A stretch of 64,000 nt of DNA from JAXDLW01 sp050998755 (GTDB taxonomy: Bacteria; Chloroflexota; Dormibacteria; DASZGP01): the NCBI GenBank assembly GCA_050998755.1, contig JBPCPW010000023.1:1-64000 (forward strand), given 5' to 3'. Shown piece by piece: positions 34,456 to 43,704 of the stretch. The notes under the pieces were generated by a model. It made no database searches. It saw nothing but the letters and a program-made list of their open reading frames with translations, and was not told the origin of the DNA. The position numbers were made by a program, and so were the translations under genes. Every line of letters starts with the position of its first letter. Within the stretch, counting starts at the first letter, position 1.

Positions 34456-34881
34456 ATGTTCGGTCGCAAGAAGGGTCTCCCCGTTCCGAGCTTCCTGCCC
34501 GAGAAGTGCACCAACTGCAATGCCCGGCTCAGCTGGGAGGTTGTTGCCTACTTCGACCCGGTCATCCGGGTGGAAAAGGTCGACCACTACAGGGCGGAAT
34601 GCGCCTCCTGCCACACCGTCCACCACCGCGACGGCCGGGGCCAGGTCGTCGAGCCCGCGGTGGTCAACCTGCCGCCGGACACCTCGGAGTTTGCCAACAG
34701 CCCCCAGGGGCCACAGCCGTATTCCGGCTTCATCGAGTTCATCAAGCAGGAGCGGGCCAAGGCGGAGGCTCTCAAGGTGGCGCAGGCCAAGAAGGCCGCC
34801 GATGCCGCCGCCGCTGCGGCGGCACCGCCCGCCGCCAACCCGCTCCCGGCGGCGGCTTCCGAAGCTGCGGCCGGCTCCTAG
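34456..34881 (+). CDS. Zinc-ribbon protein with Ala-rich tail
   Basis: A 141-residue protein. Residues 18-54 hold two CxxC knuckles (KCTNC and ECASCH), a likely zinc ribbon. A helical region GFIEFIKQERAKAEALKVAQAKKAADA follows, then an Ala/Pro-rich tail (AAAAAAPPAANPLPAAAS). No enzymatic motif is seen. It is monocistronic and divergent from the molybdoenzyme gene. Function unknown; nucleic acid or protein binding is possible. Confidence 0.7.
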   Translation: MFGRKKGLPVPSFLPEKCTNCNARLSWEVVAYFDPVIRVEKVDHYRAECASCHTVHHRDGRGQVVEPAVVNLPPDTSEFANSPQGPQPYSGFIEFIKQERAKAEALKVAQAKKAADAAAAAAAPPAANPLPAAASEAAAGS

Positions 34882-34914
34882 GGCCCTCCGGGAAGGCCCT
34901 CCGGGAAGGCCCTT
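34882..34914 (+). repeat. Tandem 13-bp repeat GGCCCTCCGGGAA
   Basis: Two full copies and a partial third directly follow the zinc-ribbon stop. The unit is the same core found in the arms of the inverted-repeat element at 16999-17202. Confidence 0.7.
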
Positions 34915-34949
34915 CAGGCAGGCCGCCAGCGCGGGAGCGAGGCGGAGGC

Positions 34950-35024
34950 TGGCTGGGGAGGCAGGAGTCGAACCTGCAATCTTCTCGTCCAGAGCGAGCT
35001 GCCTTACCATTTGGCCACTCCCCA
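34950..35024 (-). tRNA. tRNA-Gln (anticodon CTG)
   Basis: On the minus strand acceptor TGGGGAG pairs with CTCCCCA, the anticodon loop CTCTGGA holds CTG at 34-36, and the T-arm reads GCAGG-TTCGACT-CCTGC. CCA is encoded. It recognises CAG. Confidence 0.92.
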
Positions 35025-35221
35025 AGGACCCGTTCGGCCCCGGCGGGCCGAAGCTCCCGAATTATAGGGGCCCTCACGCGGCAGGCCCGCCGGTTGTAAC
35101 AGTTCTCCTCGTCATGCTCGATTTATTTGATCCGGTACCCACTTAATGTGATACTGGAGCTATACGCAATTGATGTATGAGCCCAGCGTCCGCGGGGGCG
35201 TGGATGGGCAGGGAGGCTTTA

Positions 35222-35440
35222 GTGCCAAGAAGGCGTCCGCCAATAGATATATTCACTTTTCCGGTCCCCGAGAAGGTCCGCACGGTCGCCGCGCGCTGCC
35301 CGGCCTGCGACGGCCTGGGCGAGCCGTACGGCGAGGTTGGCGCCCGCATGGTGTTCAAATGCACGAGCTGCAGCGTGCGCTTCAAGGGCGCCGCAACCGC
35401 TGACGTCCTGCGCCGCCAGGCCCGGGGCGGCGCGGCGTAG
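35222..35440 (+). CDS. Small zinc-ribbon protein
   Basis: A 72-residue protein with two CxxC pairs (RCPACDG and KCTSC) about 22 residues apart, which fits a small zinc ribbon. The GTG at 35222 is preceded by GGGAGG at seven bases and is preferred; an in-frame ATG at 35177 gives 87 residues. A GATACT hexamer at 35150-35155 could be its promoter. No function is assigned. Confidence 0.6.
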   Translation: MPRRRPPIDIFTFPVPEKVRTVAARCPACDGLGEPYGEVGARMVFKCTSCSVRFKGAATADVLRRQARGGAA

Positions 35441-35494
35441 GCCTCCCGCCGAGTTGCCCGCCGTAAGCTTCTCGTCGAGTTGCACTCGGGGCGG

Positions 35495-36955
35495 TCAGCG
35501 GCGGCTGATCAGCTCCCCGATGGCGAAATCGAAACGCACCAGGCACTCCGCCTGACCCAGCATGGCCGCAGACTCCAGCAGAGGTGGGGTCACGCGACTC
35601 CCGGTCAGCGCGATGCGCGCGCACATGAAGATGTCGCCGGCCTTCCAGTCGCGTGCAGCCGCAATCTCGCGCATGCCCGCTTCCAGTTGAGGCCCGACGG
35701 GCCCCGTCTCGAACAGCAGCCTGGTGTCCTGCAGCACTGCGACGACCTGCTCCAAACGGTCCCGGCCCTCGAACGGTCTCCCATCCGTGCCCCGGGGCCG
35801 CGGCAGCAGGTCGTCCGCGATCTCGGTCGGTCGATCGACCAGGAATGAGAGCAGCGCTCCAGCCTCCGTAAGACGCTGGATCCGCTCCTGCACCAGCGGG
35901 ACCGCCGCCTCCAGCAGGGTGTCGCTGAGGTCCGGGACGAATGGACGCAGCGCCCGCGCCAGTTCCACGACCGGGAGGGCGCGGATATGCTGGCCGTTCA
36001 GGTTGTCCAACTTGGCGACGTCGAATACCGCCGGGCTGACCTGGACCCGAGTGATATCGAACGCAGCGATCAGCTGCTCGATGGTGAAGACTTCCTGTTC
36101 GGTGCCCGGCGACCATCCCAGCAGGGCCAGGAAGTTGACCATCGCCGCCGGCAGGTAGCCCATCTCCCGGTATTCGAGGACCGACGCCGCGCCGTGTCGC
36201 TTGGACAGCTTGGCCTTGTCGGGCCCCAGGACCAGGGGCACGTGCAGGAAGAGCGGGGGCGTCCAGCCCAACATGCCGTACAACATGACGTGCTTGGGCG
36301 CCGAGGCCAGCCATTCGTCGCCACGGATCACGTGGGTGATCTCCATGAGGTGGTCGTCCACGGTCGCCGCCAGGTGGTAGGTGGGGTAGCCGTCTGATTT
36401 CAGGATCACCTGGTCGTCCTGGCTCGAGTTTTCGAAGGTGAGTTCGCCGCGCACCACGTCGTGAACGATGGTCTGGCCCTCACGAACCCGCATCCGGACG
36501 ACGTGGGCCTCGCCTGCCTCAACTCGCTGCGACAGCTCGGTTGGCTGAAGGCCGGCGCAATGTCGGTCGTATCTGGTCGGCCTGCCTGCCCGCTGCTGCT
36601 CGGCGCGTAGGGCGTCCAAGCGCTCTCTGGTGCAGAAGCACGGGTATGCATCGCCCTTCTGCAGCAGGCGGTCGACCTCGACGCGATACAGCCCCAGCCG
36701 CTCCGATTGGAAGTACGGGGCGTGCGGACCGCCGATCTCTGGGCCCTCGTCCCATTGCAGACCGAGCCATCGCATCCCATCGAGGATGGTGTCCAGGCTG
36801 CCCTCGCCGAGGCGGGCGCGATCCGTGTCCTCGATCCGCAGGACGAACTGCCCACCATTGCCGCGCGCGAAGAGGAAGTTGAAAAGGACCGTGCGCGCGC
36901 TCCCCGGGTGAAGGGCCCCCGTGGGGCTTGGGGCAAAGCGGACCCGCACGGTCAT
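35495..36955 (-). CDS. gltX: Glutamyl-tRNA synthetase
   Basis: A 486-residue class I synthetase that charges tRNA-Glu. The HIGH-type motif is RFAPSPTGALHPGSART (HPGS instead of HIGN), the second signature is KLSKRHGA, and the zinc-region CFCTRERLDAL is shortened. Two tRNA-Glu genes lie in the same window. Whether it also charges tRNA-Gln depends on gatCAB, not seen here. The ATG at 36955 overlaps the upstream stop in ATGA. The same frame stays open to 37603, but that part is antisense-like composition, not GluRS. Confidence 0.93.
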   Translation of the reverse strand: MTVRVRFAPSPTGALHPGSARTVLFNFLFARGNGGQFVLRIEDTDRARLGEGSLDTILDGMRWLGLQWDEGPEIGGPHAPYFQSERLGLYRVEVDRLLQKGDAYPCFCTRERLDALRAEQQRAGRPTRYDRHCAGLQPTELSQRVEAGEAHVVRMRVREGQTIVHDVVRGELTFENSSQDDQVILKSDGYPTYHLAATVDDHLMEITHVIRGDEWLASAPKHVMLYGMLGWTPPLFLHVPLVLGPDKAKLSKRHGAASVLEYREMGYLPAAMVNFLALLGWSPGTEQEVFTIEQLIAAFDITRVQVSPAVFDVAKLDNLNGQHIRALPVVELARALRPFVPDLSDTLLEAAVPLVQERIQRLTEAGALLSFLVDRPTEIADDLLPRPRGTDGRPFEGRDRLEQVVAVLQDTRLLFETGPVGPQLEAGMREIAAARDWKAGDIFMCARIALTGSRVTPPLLESAAMLGQAECLVRFDFAIGELISRR

Positions 36956-37596
36956 TTCGTGGATGCCGCCCTGGTCCGGCCGAGGGCCTTGATCGCTGTT
37001 GCGAGCTCCATACCGGCATCCTCCGCGAGCTCCTGGAGGCGGGTGGGGGCCTCCTTGGCGCCAGCGGCGTGCAGGTACGCGTCGACGTGCGGGCCGCGGT
37101 CCTTTTTGGGGACCGCGAGGAGGAGCGCGTCTGCGCAGGCGGTGGCGGTCCCGCGCCGCGGCGGACCATCCACGAAGTCGACGACCGCGTCCAGCCCACG
37201 CTGCAAGGAGGCTTGCCGCCGCCGCAGGGCGGTCGCCGGGTCGGCTGCCTTTTGGGTCGGCGTGGCGGTCTTCACCTTGGCGGCCGCAGCGGCGGCGGAC
37301 GATGCCGCAGGCCTGCTCCTGGTCGGGGACGTCGCTGCTCGAGCGCGTGGCCTGGTCGCGGCCCTGGCCGGGCCCGCTACCGCCGCGGCCGAGATTGGGT
37401 CGGCTTCGTGCCCGCCTGGCACATGCACCCTGTCGGAGGCATTCTCCGGGGCGGGGTCGGTGCTCGCCGTTGCCACTCCCGCGCCCCGTTGGGCAGCCCT
37501 CCGGCGCATCACAGCCTCCTGGGCAACAAATCCCGCCATGCCGATCGGGAGTCCTATCGCCAGTGATTGCGCGATCGAGAGTGCGGGGAACGGCAT
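36952..37596 (-). CDS. Membrane-anchored Ala-rich hypothetical protein
   Basis: A 214-residue protein translationally coupled to gltX (ATGA). The first ~28 residues (IAQSLAIGLPIGMAGFVAQEAV) form a likely membrane anchor, residues 35-110 are Ala/Thr/Pro-rich, and the last ~100 residues are more globular, with TALRRRQASLQRGLDAVVDFVDG and a C-terminal helical part. No family is recognised. A GAGAAT hexamer lies 6 nt before the ATG, so it is the probable first gene of a leaderless gltX transcript. Confidence 0.65.
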   Translation of the reverse strand: MPFPALSIAQSLAIGLPIGMAGFVAQEAVMRRRAAQRGAGVATASTDPAPENASDRVHVPGGHEADPISAAAVAGPARAATRPRARAATSPTRSRPAASSAAAAAAKVKTATPTQKAADPATALRRRQASLQRGLDAVVDFVDGPPRRGTATACADALLLAVPKKDRGPHVDAYLHAAGAKEAPTRLQELAEDAGMELATAIKALGRTRAASTK

Positions 37597-37602
37597 CTGC
37601 CA

Positions 37603-37608
37603 ATTCTC
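37603..37608 (-). promoter_or_regulatory. -10 element GAGAAT upstream of the gltX transcript
   Basis: GAGAAT on the minus strand lies 6 nt before the ATG at 37596. Confidence 0.35.
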
Positions 37609-37794
37609 ACCGACGGTCCGGGGGCCCGAGAGCGCCGCTCCAATTCCCGGTTGCCGGCGGCCGGATGTGACAGTTCAGTAACAGCCACCGGAATCCGGCC
37701 CCGGCGTCGTCGTATCTGTGAGCGCGACCTGTGATCAAGCAGGCCCCAGCGTGCAATTAGACAGAAATGATTCCCAGCGGGAGGAACGGCGCAA

Positions 37795-39831
37795 GTGAGA
37801 GGAACCCCAGTCCGCGTGGCTCAGCTGGCCATGGCAGCCGGCATCGCAGGTGTTCTGACCGCCGGCGCTGCGCCGGCCCTGGCAGATAACGCGATCTCCA
37901 AGTATTCGGGCAACGCGACCGGGCAGGCGATTGCCCTGCAGGTCAACCCCAACACCGTGCTGGATGTACGTCTCAGCCGGCTTCAGCAGATCATCAATGA
38001 GCTTGATGCCCTGCCCGCGGGCACGACCGGCGTTCCTGGCTCCCTGAAGAACACCATCGGCAGCACCCTGGCCAACCCGACCGCCCCGATCAACGTGGCC
38101 GTGGACCAGGTTTCAGCCAAGGGCGTCTCGGTCGACGGGACCAACCTCAGCGATGGTTCTGCCTCCTCGACCGCGGTCGCCATCGACGCCAAGTCATTGG
38201 CCAGCGAGGTCGCCCTCCTGAACAAAGCCGTCCAGAACATGCCCGACGGCACCGTGGCTGCGCTGCAAACCGCGCTCGGCCCGATCGCTGCGGCCGACAA
38301 GACCGGCCAGCTGGCGGCGGCGCTGAACACCTACCTGCCCACGCTCTCGCACCCCATCACCGGTGCGCTCGGCAGCCCGACCTTGGATCTCCTTCGCTCT
38401 GTCAACGCCAATTTCGGCCAGGACGTAAAGGGTGACATCACCACCGTCCAGCAGGGCGGCCTACTGACCCCGAACTCGCAGCTGAAGCTGCAGCCGTTCG
38501 AGGCCCGCGCGCTTCCGAGCGACGCCTTCGCCACCAACGCCGTCGACAACCTGGCGCTGGTTCCCAGCGGCAAGCTGGGCCTGGCCAACCCGAACCAGGT
38601 GGCCCTGGCCCTCAAGACGATCGACGGGGCGCTGATCGCGGCCGAGAACGTCATCAAGGCGGCGACCGCACAGACCGGGCTGGGCTCAGTCACCGACCCG
38701 GTGACGGGTACCGTCTTCCCGATCATCAACAACACCGTCGGCACCGCCAGCACCACCGTGCAGGGGGTTGACCTCAGCGCGGTGAACACGCTGATCGGCA
38801 ACCTCACGGCGACCCTCAGCGGCATCGACGGCCTCCAGCTGAACGACATCATCGGCAACAACGGCGCCAACGCGGTGAGCTCGCTCAAGCGGAGCGGCAG
38901 TGTCGTAACCGCCAGCGGCCTGGGCGAGGTGGCCCACGTCGACGTGGTCAAGATCAACGACGCGCAGCTTCAGGGCATCCTCAACACCGTCGCCGGCCGC
39001 GCTTCGGCCGAGCCGGGCAACGCGCTGGAGATCGCCAGCGTCGACGGCGTCAAGGCCACGGCCAACGTCAGCCTCGACGGTGTCCATCCTGCCACCCAGA
39101 GCGCCAACGGCAGCCTGGTGGATGTCAAGGTTCTCGGTCGCTCGCTGAAGAGCTACGCGGCCACCGCCGGTCAGAACGTGTCGCTGGATGACATCCTGCC
39201 CGCCGGCACCACCTGCACCGTCAACATCCCCGGTTCCAGCACCTGCCACGGCATCGCCCTGCAGGTGCCCTCAACCAAGGGCCTGGAGGATGCCCTGAGC
39301 GCCCGCGGCGTGAAGGTGCCGACCCTCCTGAATGTCACCCTGACCCGCGGCCTGGGCGTCGTTGACCCCTCCAACAGCACCAAGTACGGCCGCGCGGACA
39401 TCACCGTCCTGCAGGTCACCAGCGACATCAACTGCTCGGCGCTGAACCAGATCACCAGCGCCCTCAGCGGTGTCCAGAGCAGCCTGGCCTCAGCCCTCGA
39501 CCTGCACCTGGCCGCCTGCGGCCTGGGCATCACCCCCAACGCCGCCCCGAAGGCAGCCCCAGCGGCCGTAGGCAGCAACCTGCTGTCGACCCGGACCGCG
39601 GCCGCGGGCACCGGCAACACCGTCGCCCCCGCTCACCTGGTGAGCGCCAGCTTCGGTGTGGCCCACGCTGAGCTTGGGCTCGACCTCCTTCACAACGTCA
39701 CCACCACCACCGCCGGCCCGCCGCCCCCCAACACCGGCAGCGACCTGTTCATCCTGGCGGCCCTCGCCGTGGCCGTCGCGGCCGCCGGTGTCGGCCTCCA
39801 GGTCCTCAAGAACCGCGCCGGGCGCATCTAA
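37795..39831 (+). CDS. Sortase-substrate-like cell-surface protein
   Basis: A 678-residue exported protein. A signal peptide (VAQLAMAAGIAGVLTAGAAPALA) ends near residue 30. The long middle is Asn/Thr/Val/Ala-rich with few charged residues and two cysteine pairs (CTVNIPGSSTC and the later NC...AAC). The C-terminus has PPNTG at 644-648, a hydrophobic segment and the basic tail KNRAGRI, which is a cell-wall sorting-signal layout with P instead of L. A GGGAGG site precedes the GTG start, and a terminator follows before the sortase gene. No enzymatic domain is seen. Confidence 0.75.
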   Translation: MRGTPVRVAQLAMAAGIAGVLTAGAAPALADNAISKYSGNATGQAIALQVNPNTVLDVRLSRLQQIINELDALPAGTTGVPGSLKNTIGSTLANPTAPINVAVDQVSAKGVSVDGTNLSDGSASSTAVAIDAKSLASEVALLNKAVQNMPDGTVAALQTALGPIAAADKTGQLAAALNTYLPTLSHPITGALGSPTLDLLRSVNANFGQDVKGDITTVQQGGLLTPNSQLKLQPFEARALPSDAFATNAVDNLALVPSGKLGLANPNQVALALKTIDGALIAAENVIKAATAQTGLGSVTDPVTGTVFPIINNTVGTASTTVQGVDLSAVNTLIGNLTATLSGIDGLQLNDIIGNNGANAVSSLKRSGSVVTASGLGEVAHVDVVKINDAQLQGILNTVAGRASAEPGNALEIASVDGVKATANVSLDGVHPATQSANGSLVDVKVLGRSLKSYAATAGQNVSLDDILPAGTTCTVNIPGSSTCHGIALQVPSTKGLEDALSARGVKVPTLLNVTLTRGLGVVDPSNSTKYGRADITVLQVTSDINCSALNQITSALSGVQSSLASALDLHLAACGLGITPNAAPKAAPAAVGSNLLSTRTAAAGTGNTVAPAHLVSASFGVAHAELGLDLLHNVTTTTAGPPPPNTGSDLFILAALAVAVAAAGVGLQVLKNRAGRI

Positions 39832-39848
39832 GCGACCAGGAACCGGGA

Positions 39849-39880
39849 GGGTCGCGGTCTTCGGACCGCGGCCCTTTCTT
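39849..39880 (+). terminator. Intrinsic terminator of the surface-protein gene
   Basis: An 11-bp stem around a TTCG tetraloop (39849-39874) is followed by TTTCTT. Confidence 0.9.
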
Positions 39881-39931
39881 AATAGCGTGCAGGTATCGGT
39901 TCTGTTTGCCCGGTGGCCCCGATAACCTTCA

Positions 39932-40564
39932 GTGCGAATGGCAAACATCTCACTCGCACGCCTGGCCAGCTGGCTCCTGATGGGCATTGCTTTCAGCATC
40001 GCCATCTACACCGGCAGCAACGGCGCGTTCCTGCTTACCAGTCAGAACGAGTTGGCCAGTGCCTGGGACCGAGGTCACCACAGCCCTCCGCCGGCGACCG
40101 CGCCCGGCGCGTCCAACAACGCGGTGAAATTCGGCGGGGTGTTCAATGTCCAGCGCCCCCGTCTCGCCGTCGGCCAGCCCCTGGCGAAGATGTCGGTCCC
40201 CGCGGCGGACAACTGGACCGGGATCATCCTGGAGGGCAACGACGACCGCGTACTGTCAGGGGGCCCAGGCCACGAGGTGGGCTCGGCCTACCCCGGCGAA
40301 CCCGATAACGTTGTGGTCTCCAACCACAACACGTATTCGCTGCAGTTCTCCAAGCTCAAAGCGGGTGACCAGATCAGACTCGACACCGACTACGGACGCT
40401 TCGTCTACCGCGTCGTTGGACGGCGCGTGGCCAATGCCGACGATCGCACGATCACGGGACACACCGGCAGGGCGATGTTGACGTTCACCACCTGCTACCC
40501 GCTGTACCTCGGGGCGTTCGCCACCCAGCGCTACGTGATCACCGCCGACCTGGTGACGTCGTGA
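39932..40564 (+). CDS. Sortase
   Basis: A 210-residue sortase. An N-terminal membrane anchor (about 12-35) precedes a variable linker and the beta-barrel. The catalytic residues fit: His132 in VVSNHNTYS (in place of the frequent GHRDT), Cys188 in MLTFTTCYPL and Arg200 in ATQRYV. KAGDQIRLDT and FVYRVVGRRV are family strands. Subclass is unclear; D/E-like by length. The GTG at 39932 follows GATAAC by five bases; the ATG at 39938 is an alternative. The stop overlaps the next gene's start in GTGA. It likely anchors the two flanking surface proteins. Confidence 0.85.
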   Translation: MRMANISLARLASWLLMGIAFSIAIYTGSNGAFLLTSQNELASAWDRGHHSPPPATAPGASNNAVKFGGVFNVQRPRLAVGQPLAKMSVPAADNWTGIILEGNDDRVLSGGPGHEVGSAYPGEPDNVVVSNHNTYSLQFSKLKAGDQIRLDTDYGRFVYRVVGRRVANADDRTITGHTGRAMLTFTTCYPLYLGAFATQRYVITADLVTS

Positions 40565-42501
40565 AGCGGCTGCTGCGGTCCTGCGCCGTCGTCGGCCCCC
40601 TCGTGGCATTGAGCGCCGTTGTGGTTGTGGCGTCGCCGGTCAACACACCGGTCATCTCGGGCCTGAACCAGCACGTCGTCGCCGCCGGGTTCGGCCTGGT
40701 GATCACCGGTTCGCACTTCTCCAACGACGCCACGGGTAACTGCGACGCGGTGGGGGGCACCCCAACGGTCCATTTCGTACCGCTCAACGGCGCCAACGAG
40801 CAGACGGTGAGCCCCGACGGCCAGCACTGCTCCGACACCCAGGTCCAGGTCCCGGTATCCGCCGCCATCAGTGGCGCAGCCAGGGTGGCGCTCACGGACG
40901 GCTCCGGCCACATCAGTAGACAGGCGCCGGTGATCACCATCCAGCCGATTGCGTCACTGTCACGGTCAACCGGCGATGTGGGGTCGGGCCCACTCCAGGT
41001 TATCGGGGCCAATCTACAACCGCCCAACCTCATGCCGGGGTCCACATCGGCGACCTACGCCGGCAGCCCGGTGTCGGGCCTCACCAACACCGGGGTGACC
41101 TTCTCGCCGGGCAATGCCAGCGGAGATTTCCAAATCTCCTTCCAGGTCTGCGACAACGGTGATGACAACTGCGCCAGGCACGAGCCTGTGACGATCACCG
41201 CAGGGCACTACACCTTCGTTCCGCCGACACTGGATCCACTCACCCTGACGCACCAGGTCGTGGGCAGCCGGCTGACCCTGACCGGGCAGAACCTTGGCTC
41301 CAGTCCACAGCCGGTCTCCGTGACCTTCTCGGGCGGCCGAAGGGGGCAGTCGGTTACGTGGAGTCCGGGCAGCATAGGCGTCACAGTTCCTCCAGGAGCC
41401 CAGCCTGGCGCAATTGGCGGCACTGTTGGAGGCTTGCCCGTAAGTGGCCCGACAATCTCACTTGACCCCAAACTTGGCGGCGTCTCACCGAGTTCGGGGA
41501 GCGCCAACCAGCGGGTCCACGTCAGCGGCTTCAACTTCGGCAACCCGGCGGGCACCGTGACTGTAGGCTCCGCCCCGGAAGCCATCGCCAGTTGGGCCGA
41601 CCAGGGGGTGGATTTCACGATCAGCCCCGACACCGACGGCGGGGACGCCACGTTGAGCCGCGCGGACGGCACCACCCTCGATCTCGGCAATCTGAACGTC
41701 GTTCCCCACCTCGACAAGGCCGAGAGCGACAACCTCGCCGCGGGTGCTCAGGTGGTGCTGGACGGTGCCAGCCTTGGCGCCAACCAGGGCACCGCCCGGC
41801 TGGGCAGCGCGGATGCCACCCCCCTGCTCTGGAGCCGCGCCAGCATCCTGCTCCAGCTGCCCGCTGCCATCGCGCCAGGGACCTACCCGCTGCTGGTGAC
41901 CAGTGCGACCGGGGCCACCAGCAACCCCATCAACCTGACGATCATCGCGGCGCCCTCCGCCAAGCCGACGGCCAGCGGAAGCCACGGTCAGCCCACCGGG
42001 GTGGGCGGGGCCATCGCCCCGAGCTTCGACAACAATCACGACTTCGTCAAGCCGATCAAGCCGCCGTCCGCGGTCTATTTCAACCTCACCGCCGATCCGC
42101 ACAAGGTCAAGGCCGGCGAGAGCGCCAACGTGACGGTGACCCTGAAGCTGAACGACAAACCCGTCAAGGGTGCCGCGGTCAAGCTGTCGATGCTCTTCAC
42201 TCCAGGCGACGACTACAGGTTCACCCCCGAATCGGGCGTGACCGACGCGAACGGCGTCTTCACCGCCAGTGTGAAGACCAGCAAGAACCCCGGAGACAGC
42301 GTCCTTGCGGCCACCAGCGGCGCCTTCAGCGACCAGGACCATGTCCAGGGCACAGCGCCCGACGGCAAGGTGGTCCGGGCCGGCCAGGCCTCGCCGCCGC
42401 CCACCGGTGGGGGCTTTGCCCCGCTTCTGGTGCTGGGCGTGCTGTCGATCTGCCTGGTGGCCGCCGGCTTCTACCTCAACCTCCGCTCCATGGGCCGCTG
42501 A
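40561..42501 (+). CDS. IPT/TIG-repeat surface protein with PPPTG sorting-like tail
   Basis: A 646-residue exported protein co-translated with the sortase. After a signal peptide (SCAVVGPLVALSAVVVVA) there are about five IPT/TIG-type Ig-like repeats, seen as VISGLNQHVVAAGFGLVITG, LTLTGQNLGSSPQ and VSPSSGSANQRVHVSGFNFG. A Big-1-like Ig domain follows (residues ~505-595, HKVKAGESANVTVTL with DANGVFTASV). The end is PPPTG at 612-616, a membrane segment and the tail NLRSMGR, matching the layout of the 37795 protein, with exactly 30 residues after the motif in both. Likely wall-linked adhesin or structural protein. Confidence 0.8.
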   Translation: MKRLLRSCAVVGPLVALSAVVVVASPVNTPVISGLNQHVVAAGFGLVITGSHFSNDATGNCDAVGGTPTVHFVPLNGANEQTVSPDGQHCSDTQVQVPVSAAISGAARVALTDGSGHISRQAPVITIQPIASLSRSTGDVGSGPLQVIGANLQPPNLMPGSTSATYAGSPVSGLTNTGVTFSPGNASGDFQISFQVCDNGDDNCARHEPVTITAGHYTFVPPTLDPLTLTHQVVGSRLTLTGQNLGSSPQPVSVTFSGGRRGQSVTWSPGSIGVTVPPGAQPGAIGGTVGGLPVSGPTISLDPKLGGVSPSSGSANQRVHVSGFNFGNPAGTVTVGSAPEAIASWADQGVDFTISPDTDGGDATLSRADGTTLDLGNLNVVPHLDKAESDNLAAGAQVVLDGASLGANQGTARLGSADATPLLWSRASILLQLPAAIAPGTYPLLVTSATGATSNPINLTIIAAPSAKPTASGSHGQPTGVGGAIAPSFDNNHDFVKPIKPPSAVYFNLTADPHKVKAGESANVTVTLKLNDKPVKGAAVKLSMLFTPGDDYRFTPESGVTDANGVFTASVKTSKNPGDSVLAATSGAFSDQDHVQGTAPDGKVVRAGQASPPPTGGGFAPLLVLGVLSICLVAAGFYLNLRSMGR

Positions 42502-42895
42502 AGCCGTAATCCACACTATCCACAGGGCCTTTGCACAGGTGGTGTGGACTAACCCGGAACGGCTGTTCAAAGTCAAACGTTCTGGATTGACGCCACCGCG
42601 CCGAGCGCTCACACTTCCGTCCACGGCCTGCCAGAAAGCCGGTTCGGTGAGGTGACGATCCGGACCTAGCGCGGTCCCCGGTCCCTTCGGGGTAATCGGG
42701 GATCGACACGGTCCCCCAAGGGGGCTGGGCGGCGGTGGTTACACAGCCCGGGTGTCAACAGCCGGGGATGGGGCCCCACCGTAACGGCAGGCCTCACTCG
42801 CTCCTTCGTCTAACCCGCCGACCGGGGCTCGGCTGCCAAGAGTTGACGGCGCTCGCGGTATCCGGTGCGGCTAACCTTAGGGCGGGTGATTACCG
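42502..42895. other. 394-bp intergenic region before tRNA-Glu
   Basis: No convincing gene is visible. It has one near-DnaA-box sequence (CTATCCACA near 42517), several strong hairpins around 42672-42725 (for example CCCCCAAGGGGG), and TAACCT near 42872, 24 bases before the tRNA, which may be its -10 element. Confidence 0.5.
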
Positions 42896-42972
42896 GGCCC
42901 CATCGTCTAGCGGTTAGGACGCCGCCCTTTCAAGGCGGAGATTCGCGGGTTCGAATCCCGCTGGGGCTACCA
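42896..42972 (+). tRNA. tRNA-Glu (anticodon TTC)
   Basis: Acceptor GGCCCCA pairs with TGGGGCT, the anticodon stem CCGCC/GGCGG encloses CTTTCAA with TTC at 34-36, and the T-loop is TTCGAAT. CCA is encoded. It recognises GAA. The stop codon of the HNH gene lies inside its 3' end. Confidence 0.95.
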
Positions 42973-43704
42973 CCTCTGGGTTGCCCGGGCGTCGGCGGGC
43001 AAGGTCGGCGGAGGCGCGGCTAGCATGCGTAGCTTCCGGCTCGACGAGTTCTGGGCATGGCGAAGGAAGTGGCATTTCACACAGCGCACATCGCACTTGG
43101 CGATCTCCGCCGCAATCACAACCCACCGCGCACCGTTACTGAGTAGGTTCGATACGCTGCTCGTCTTTACGCCTCTGACGTGATCGAACTGGAGCAACGC
43201 AAGGTCGGCCTCGCCGCAGTCGATACACGGGTTAGCCCGAAGGTACGCGGCGACCCTGGCGGTGTTGTCCTTGCGAACGGCGACGTTTCGGACGCGAGCT
43301 CGATTGATATACGACTGCCGGTCGCGGCGGTAGTGTTCGCGCGAGTACCGGCGCTGGCACGCCTTGCATTTCGTCCCGAGCCCATTGGGTTTGCGAGCAA
43401 ATTGATCCAGAGGCACACTGAGACCGCACGCGCAGCACCGTTTCGTCGCGAGGCCACCGTCTGCCGAGAGCAGCCCGCTGTAATCGATGAGAAGCTCCAT
43501 TGGCTGAGCCGTCCGACCCCTTGGGCGTGTCGAGGGGACCGGAGGCTCGATTGTTAGGCGGCTCCAGCTGATGTTTCGTGCATGTCTCCGCCAGTGGCAC
43601 GAGATGCAGCGAACATCGCATTTCTGAATCTCCGCCCAGATCACCTCCCAGTTGCGTCCGCCGTAGACGAGGTCTGTCACCTCGTCGAGCTTCGTCCCGC
43701 GCAC
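42967..43704 (-). CDS. HNH endonuclease-like protein with a truncated duplicate domain
   Basis: A 245-residue protein. The complete part is a zinc-finger plus HNH module of the phage type: KRCCACGLSVPLDQF, TKCKACQRRYSREHYRRDRQSY, then NPCIDCGEADLALLQFDHVRG and KCDVRCVKCHFLRHAQN. The first ~45 residues are a second copy of the HNH C-terminal half (KCDVRCISCHWRRHARN), and the FDHVRG that would open it lies just upstream of the GTG start, directly after an in-frame TGA. The 3' end overlaps tRNA-Glu. This looks like a decayed or rearranged mobile endonuclease. Activity is uncertain. Confidence 0.7.
   Translation of the reverse strand: MRGTKLDEVTDLVYGGRNWEVIWAEIQKCDVRCISCHWRRHARNISWSRLTIEPPVPSTRPRGRTAQPMELLIDYSGLLSADGGLATKRCCACGLSVPLDQFARKPNGLGTKCKACQRRYSREHYRRDRQSYINRARVRNVAVRKDNTARVAAYLRANPCIDCGEADLALLQFDHVRGVKTSSVSNLLSNGARWVVIAAEIAKCDVRCVKCHFLRHAQNSSSRKLRMLAAPPPTLPADARATQRW

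Noticed and set aside
36956..37603. N-terminal extension of the gltX frame
   Set aside because: Residues before the ATG at 36955 are not GluRS-like and overlap the coupled membrane-protein frame.
42510..42545. Replication origin suggested by a DnaA-box-like sequence
   Set aside because: Only one near-match is seen, with no box cluster, no AT-rich unwinding region and no dnaA/dnaN nearby.
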